Assembly: GCA_027083475.1 (NCBI GenBank)
Contig: JALWON010000025.1
Coordinates: forward strand, 1 to 9,136
DNA length: 9,136 nucleotides
Source: Sulfurimonas sp.
GTDB lineage: Bacteria > Campylobacterota > Campylobacteria > Campylobacterales > Sulfurimonadaceae
Direction: 5' to 3'
The notes beneath the pieces were generated by a model, which made no database searches, was not told where the DNA came from, and saw only the letters and a list, made by a program, of their open reading frames with translations. The position numbers and the translations under genes are program-made. Positions 6,391 to 9,136 of the stretch are shown in pieces (the first letter of the stretch is position 1; every line of letters begins with the position of its first letter).

Positions 6391-6807
6391 TTAATGCGCA
6401 CACAGCTCTTTTTTGATAACACTCAGAAGTTCATTCTCTATAAGCGAGAGTGTTTTTTCATACTCCTCAGGTGCTTTACCACTCGGGTCTTCAAAACCAA
6501 TATGCATTGTTTTTACCACTTTTGGAAACATCGGACAGGTCTCTTTGGCTGCATCGCAGACTGTAATGACAAGGTCAAAAGCACTCTCTAAAACAGTCTC
6601 TATAACTTTCGAGTGGTATTCTTCCCTCCAGTACCCTTTTTTTTCGAGTAAGCTTTGTGCATTTGGATTCACTTTCCCACTTGCCTTGACTCCAGAACTT
6701 TGTGCATGGACACAATCGCCAAGTTTTGCATTGATGAGTGCTTCAGCCATGATAGAACGGCAACTATTGCCTGTGCATAAGATTAAGACCTCTTTTTTTT
6801 GCTTCAT
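6391..6807 (-). CDS. arsC: ArsC, thioredoxin-coupled arsenate reductase
   Basis: This cytoplasmic enzyme reduces arsenate to arsenite, the form that ArsB exports. It belongs to the low-molecular-weight phosphatase fold class, as in S. aureus pI258 and B. subtilis. The phosphate-loop motif CTGNSCRS starts at nucleophile Cys11 with Arg17 closing CX5R. Cys84 and Cys91 in VCDAAKETCPMFP complete the three-cysteine disulfide relay that thioredoxin recycles. Asp107 in FEDPSG is the expected general acid. The 138-residue length fits the class. It is not the glutaredoxin-type ArsC of E. coli. The ATG overlaps the arsR stop in ATGA (4-base overlap), and AGAGGA lies 8 bases upstream inside arsR, so translation is probably coupled and expression is under ArsR control. 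Confidence 0.95.
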   Translation of the reverse strand: MKQKKEVLILCTGNSCRSIMAEALINAKLGDCVHAQSSGVKASGKVNPNAQSLLEKKGYWREEYHSKVIETVLESAFDLVITVCDAAKETCPMFPKVVKTMHIGFEDPSGKAPEEYEKTLSLIENELLSVIKKELCAH

Positions 6808-7121
6808 ATTTTACATCCTCTATTTTCTCTTTGTAGTTCTGGTAAAGTGATGTCTAAATGCCGTATCTCTTCTAAGGCTTCTAAACGAAACCTATCTAAA
6901 GGAGTTCGCACAGAGTAGTATGCCCAAGTGCCTTTTCGCTCAACACGGAGAAAACCAGCATCTTTGAGTATTTTTAAGTGGCGTGATAAACGCGACTGTA
7001 TCATCTGTAGTGAGTTTTGCAAGTCACAAACACAAGACTCTCCATTTTCATCGAGAAAACGCAAAAGGAGCACCCGTGTTTCATCATTTAATGCCGACAC
7101 TGTTTGTAAAAATATATCCAT
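6804..7121 (-). CDS. arsR: ArsR, arsenite-responsive repressor
   Basis: The 105-residue protein is a winged-helix repressor of the SmtB/ArsR family. The sensor motif SCVCDL has Cys30 and Cys32 at the positions of E. coli ArsR Cys32 and Cys34; the third E. coli ligand (Cys37) is Gln35 here, but Cys103 near the C-terminus (NRGCKI) could serve. The recognition helix region is QSRLSRHLKILKDAG, followed by the wing (VERKGTWAYYSV). The start at 7121 is chosen because AAGGAG lies 6 bases upstream; an in-frame ATG at 7151 would lie inside the -10 box of its own promoter. Binding of arsenite should release it from the central operator at 7165-7182, switching on both arsR-arsC and arsB. The stop overlaps the arsC start. 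Confidence 0.94.
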   Translation of the reverse strand: MDIFLQTVSALNDETRVLLLRFLDENGESCVCDLQNSLQMIQSRLSRHLKILKDAGFLRVERKGTWAYYSVRTPLDRFRLEALEEIRHLDITLPELQRENRGCKI

Positions 7122-7127
7122 ATTTGA

Positions 7128-7133
7128 CTCCTT
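7128..7133 (-). promoter_or_regulatory. Shine-Dalgarno site that sets the arsR start
   Basis: The minus strand reads AAGGAG, 6 bases before the ATG at 7121. This excludes the in-frame ATG at 7151, which lies upstream of the site and overlaps the predicted -10 element. Confidence 0.85.
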
Positions 7134-7141
7134 ATTGTGAA

Positions 7142-7170
7142 ATTTTAGCATAAAAAAATAACTATATCAA
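7142..7170 (-). promoter_or_regulatory. arsR-arsC promoter
   Basis: On the minus strand, TTGATA (7170-7165, 5 of 6 consensus bases) and TAAAAT (7147-7142, 5 of 6) are separated by 17 bases, with TGC giving an extended -10. Transcription would start near 7136, a short leader before the ATG at 7121. The -35 box is the left half of the operator. Confidence 0.8.
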
Positions 7171-7182
7171 GATATATTGATT
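7165..7182. promoter_or_regulatory. ArsR operator, ATCAA-N6-TTGAT
   Basis: ATCAA (7166-7170) and TTGAT (7177-7181) form a perfect inverted repeat with a 6-base centre (GATATA), a spacing and half-site usual for ArsR/SmtB-family operators. It sits midway between arsR and arsB, and its half-sites are the -35 boxes of the two divergent promoters, so one bound ArsR dimer would block both. The assignment rests on position and symmetry, not on binding data. Confidence 0.82.
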
Positions 7183-7205
7183 TATTAAGAAAAGTTTGCT
7201 ACAAT
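7177..7205 (+). promoter_or_regulatory. arsB promoter
   Basis: TTGATT (7177-7182) and TACAAT (7200-7205) are 17 bases apart, and TGC (7197-7199) makes an extended -10. Transcription would begin near 7211, about 14 bases before the arsB ATG, so the leader would hold little beyond the Shine-Dalgarno site. The -35 box is the right half of the operator. Confidence 0.8.
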
Positions 7206-7224
7206 TTCACAATAAGGAAAATAT

Positions 7225-8487
7225 ATGATACTTGCGTTTGCTCTTTTTTTAGTAACATTGTTATTTATTATTTGGCAACCAAAAGATTTACAGATTGGTA
7301 CTTCTGCAGTTATTGGTGCTATAGTGGCTGTACTTTTAGGTGTTGTGAGTTTTGAGGATGTAGTGCGTGTAACTACTATTGTTTGGGATGCAACTTTAGC
7401 GTTTATAGGGATTATTATTCTCTCTATGGTTTTAGATGAGATAGGATTTTTTGAGTGGGCAGCCATCAAAATGGCAAAGCTTAGTGGTGGAAGTGGTAAC
7501 AAAATGTTTGTGTATATTTTACTCCTTGGTGCACTTGTGGCAGCCTTTTTTGCCAATGATGGGGCAGCCCTTATCTTAACACCTATTCTTTTAGCCAAAA
7601 TGAAATACCTCAAAATGAAGCCGCTGCCTATCTTTGCATTTCTAATGGCAGGAGGATTTATAGGTGATAGTGCTTCAAACCCTCTCGTGATTTCTAATCT
7701 TACGAACATTGTCACAGTAGGGTATTTTGATATTGGCTTTATAGAGTATGCTAAACATATGTTCTTACCAAATCTTTTAAGTATTGTGGCTTCTATTGCT
7801 ATTTTATGGTTTTACTTTAGAAAAGATATTCCACTCCGTGTAGATGTTGCACAACTTCCAGAAGCAGCTTCTGTCATCAAACATAAAAAGATGTTTCAGC
7901 TCTCTTGGTTTTTTCTTCTTTTTTTGATGATAGGCTATTTTGTAGGCGACAGATACCATCTGCCCGTGTCACTTTTTGCTCTTGGAGGTGCTTTCCTTTT
8001 TTTGTTGATTGCCAATCATTATAAAGCGACAAAACCCATAGCTACTATCAAAGCCGCACCTTGGCAAGTGGTATGGTTTAGTATAGGTTTGTATGTTGTT
8101 GTGTATGGTTTGAAAAATGCAGGGCTTACAGACATTATCGCTGCATGGATTGTAGCATTGCAGAGTTATGGTACAAATGTAAGTATTATTGGGATAGGTT
8201 TTTTATCTGCTATTATTAGTGCTGTGATGAACAATATGCCGACGATTATGATTATGGACATAGCTATAGACAAAGTAGGGTATGTGGGAAATGAAGCTTT
8301 CGTCTATGCAAATATTTTAGGTGCAAACCTTGGGCCAAAAATGACTCCTATTGGATCGCTTGCAACACTTTTATGGTTGCATGTTTTAGCACAAAAAGGG
8401 GTAAAAATAGGCTGGGGCGAGTATATGAAAGTAGGGCTAGTGATAACACCACCAGTACTATTAGTCGCCCTTGTAGGGTTAATTTAG
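7225..8487 (+). CDS. arsB: ArsB, arsenite efflux permease
   Basis: ArsB exports arsenite (and antimonite) across the inner membrane, driven by the proton-motive force or with an ArsA ATPase. The 420-residue protein is hydrophobic throughout, with about a dozen probable membrane helices, close to the 429 residues of E. coli ArsB. Family landmarks are FFANDGAALILTP (108-120), GDSASNPLVISNLTN (147-161), NNMPT (336-340) and GANLGPKMTPIGSLATLLW (366-384). It is not an Acr3-type carrier, which lacks these motifs. AAGGA lies 6 bases before the ATG. It is divergent from arsR-arsC and shares their operator. No arsA is seen here, so the carrier may work alone. The small three-cysteine gene follows after 15 bases, in the same operon. 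Confidence 0.96.
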   Translation: MILAFALFLVTLLFIIWQPKDLQIGTSAVIGAIVAVLLGVVSFEDVVRVTTIVWDATLAFIGIIILSMVLDEIGFFEWAAIKMAKLSGGSGNKMFVYILLLGALVAAFFANDGAALILTPILLAKMKYLKMKPLPIFAFLMAGGFIGDSASNPLVISNLTNIVTVGYFDIGFIEYAKHMFLPNLLSIVASIAILWFYFRKDIPLRVDVAQLPEAASVIKHKKMFQLSWFFLLFLMIGYFVGDRYHLPVSLFALGGAFLFLLIANHYKATKPIATIKAAPWQVVWFSIGLYVVVYGLKNAGLTDIIAAWIVALQSYGTNVSIIGIGFLSAIISAVMNNMPTIMIMDIAIDKVGYVGNEAFVYANILGANLGPKMTPIGSLATLLWLHVLAQKGVKIGWGEYMKVGLVITPPVLLVALVGLI

Positions 8488-8492
8488 ATTAT

Positions 8493-8496
8493 GGAG
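8493..8496 (+). promoter_or_regulatory. Shine-Dalgarno site that sets the start of the small cysteine protein
   Basis: GGAG lies 6 bases before the ATG at 8503. An in-frame ATG at 8491 overlaps this site and has no Shine-Dalgarno of its own, so the later start is preferred. Confidence 0.75.
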
Positions 8497-8502
8497 AAGA
8501 AC

Positions 8503-8754
8503 ATGAAAAAAAATGTAGAAACAACAAAGAGCGGTGTAAGTATAAAATTTCAAGGTGTTGTGCAAAAGCAAAACATTGTCAAAATGGTAGAGAACTGTTC
8601 AACAGGAAAGTGTGATTGTATGAGTGAGAGTACAAAAGCAAAAATTAAAGGAATGGATGTCAAGGGTGAAGATGGGAATGTCTCTTTAAATCTTGATGGT
8701 GAAGTCACAAAACAAGAGATAGAAGCGGCGCTTAAAAAATCTAAACTTGTTTGA
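8503..8754 (+). CDS. Small three-cysteine protein in the arsB operon, candidate arsenite-binding protein
   Basis: I do not recognise a named family for this 83-residue protein. It is soluble, without signal peptide or membrane helix. Its three cysteines are clustered as C32-S-T-G-K-C37-D-C39. The CSTGxC part matches the cysteine spacing and intervening residues of ArsD (C13-STGV-C18), although the rest of the protein is unlike ArsD. Predicted layout is a strand (VSIKFQGVV, 12-20), a helix running into the cysteine cluster, then GMDVKGEDGNVSLNLDG (50-66) and a helix EVTKQEIEAALKKS, whose second half resembles the last strand and helix of HMA-type metal-binding domains. Three thiols suit trigonal arsenite binding. 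It directly follows arsB under the same promoter. A role in delivering arsenite to ArsB or buffering it is inferred; a metal role is moderately likely, the exact one unknown. Confidence 0.85.
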   Translation: MKKNVETTKSGVSIKFQGVVQKQNIVKMVENCSTGKCDCMSESTKAKIKGMDVKGEDGNVSLNLDGEVTKQEIEAALKKSKLV

Positions 8755-8771
8755 ATTATTGAAAAGAGTGT

Positions 8772-9136
8772 TTACACTTTCTCAAAACGCAGTAAAAGTG
8801 CTGCGATAAAAAAGCAAATTGCTCCAAGCAGTGTTGTGAGTGTGGCAACATAAAGAGAAAACTGATTGATGTCAGGTGTGTAGGCACTATAAAGTGCAGA
8901 AACCATAAAAAAGATTGAGCCTAATATATTTATCCACACTATCCACCATGTTATATTGAAAAAAGCTCTGATTTTTGTATCATGATAGATTTCAAGATAC
9001 CCAAAAAAAGAAGAGGTTAAAAAGAGAATAGAACCTAAAATATTGGGTACCCAAACGAGTAAGTTTAATGTTTCTATACTGAGAGTAGAAAATATTGCTA
9101 CAAATGTGGAAAGGTTGAAGAGGAGTGTTCCTACAA
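8772..9136 (-). CDS. Multi-pass membrane protein, 5' end outside the window
   Basis: This open reading frame on the minus strand runs from the window edge through 120 codons to TAA at 8772-8774, without an internal stop. The product is hydrophobic, with about four membrane segments. Three of them share a motif: NILGSILF (31-38), NILGSIFF (69-76) and TLLGAICF (101-108), each followed a few residues on by Ser or Ala. Other visible features are the acidic SSFFGYLEIYHD after the second segment and the aromatic ITWWIVW before the third. The style is that of conserved hypothetical membrane proteins with repeated 'GSxxF' helices, but I cannot name a function. It converges on the small cysteine gene with a 17-base gap, so it does not belong to the arsB operon. 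Confidence 0.78.
   Translation of the reverse strand, partial: VGTLLFNLSTFVAIFSTLSIETLNLLVWVPNILGSILFLTSSFFGYLEIYHDTKIRAFFNITWWIVWINILGSIFFMVSALYSAYTPDINQFSLYVATLTTLLGAICFFIAALLLRFEKV

Larger units (their letters stand above)
7129..7218. repeat. Inverted 22-base arms around the ars operator
   Basis: The arm at 7129-7150 is the reverse complement of 7197-7218 with one mismatch (7145 against 7202): 16 matching bases from TCCTTATTGTGAAATT, the mismatch, then TAGCA. Each arm carries the -10 box, the expected transcription start and the Shine-Dalgarno site of one divergent gene. The centre of symmetry (7173/7174) coincides exactly with that of the operator. The 15-base stretches between arms and operator are not symmetric. 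Confidence 0.92.

Noticed and set aside
6394..6850. Plus-strand open frames opposite arsC
   Set aside because: arsC motifs are complete on the other strand; these frames are antisense by-products of its codon composition.
7122..7151. Longer ArsR starting at 7151
   Set aside because: That ATG overlaps the extended -10 of its own promoter, and the Shine-Dalgarno site points to 7121.
7185..7715. Minus-strand 176-codon open frame opposite arsB
   Set aside because: It is antisense to the ArsB start and its conserved ND motif region, and crosses the arsB promoter; no independent coding signs.
8373..8615. Plus-strand open frame bridging arsB and the small cysteine gene
   Set aside because: It runs out of frame through both genes, has a Lys/Arg/Cys-rich product without a start signal, and conflicts with well-supported starts.
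8755..8785. Terminator between the small cysteine gene and the convergent membrane gene
   Set aside because: Only a 4-base stem (AGTG/CACT) with wobble extension can be drawn and there is no T-run on either strand.

Overview
The window looks like a chromosomal segment from a Campylobacterota (epsilonproteobacterial) organism, probably a free-living sulfur or hydrogen oxidiser related to Sulfurimonas or Sulfurovum. The evidence is the low G+C content, the dense gene packing, prepilins with Ala instead of Gly before the cleavage site, extended -10 promoters (TGnTAnnnT) with weak -35 boxes, and the divergent flavokinase motif of RibF. The assignment is inferred from protein style, not from a marker gene.

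Region 1 (1-4075) concerns the cell envelope and secretion. Two type II secretion pseudopilin genes run leftward: gspG and a TTG-started second pseudopilin cut by the window edge. Transcribed away from them is a two-gene operon for an outer-membrane-type lipoprotein with a calcium-loop motif and a 779-residue exported protein that I do not recognise. The large protein has a dockerin-like calcium loop and twelve D-x-N-x-S/T sites, the acceptor pattern of Campylobacter-type N-glycosylation. That is far more than its composition predicts. A hairpin follows it. The arrangement suggests, but does not prove, a glycosylated substrate of the neighbouring secretion machinery.

Region 2 (4100-6345) is housekeeping. 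A ribF-truD operon (FAD synthesis; tRNA pseudouridine-13) seems to start from an extended -10 promoter so close to the ribF ATG that the mRNA may be leaderless. It converges, with a 4-base overlap, on a gene for an exported thioredoxin-fold protein.

Region 3 (6391-8754) is a divergent arsenic-resistance locus. arsR-arsC run left; arsB and a small three-cysteine protein run right. The 103-base gap between arsR and arsB is a nested palindrome. A central ArsR-type operator supplies the -35 box of each of two mirror-image promoters, and 22-base inverted arms carry both -10 boxes and both Shine-Dalgarno sites. ArsC would reduce arsenate using thioredoxin, ArsB would export arsenite, and the small protein, with C-x4-C-x-C in a possible HMA-like fold, is a candidate arsenite-binding protein.

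Region 4 (8772-9136) holds the 3' part of a leftward multi-pass membrane protein gene with an internally repeated membrane motif. I saw no tRNA, rRNA, CRISPR array or insertion sequence, and no gene-free stretch over 300 bases.
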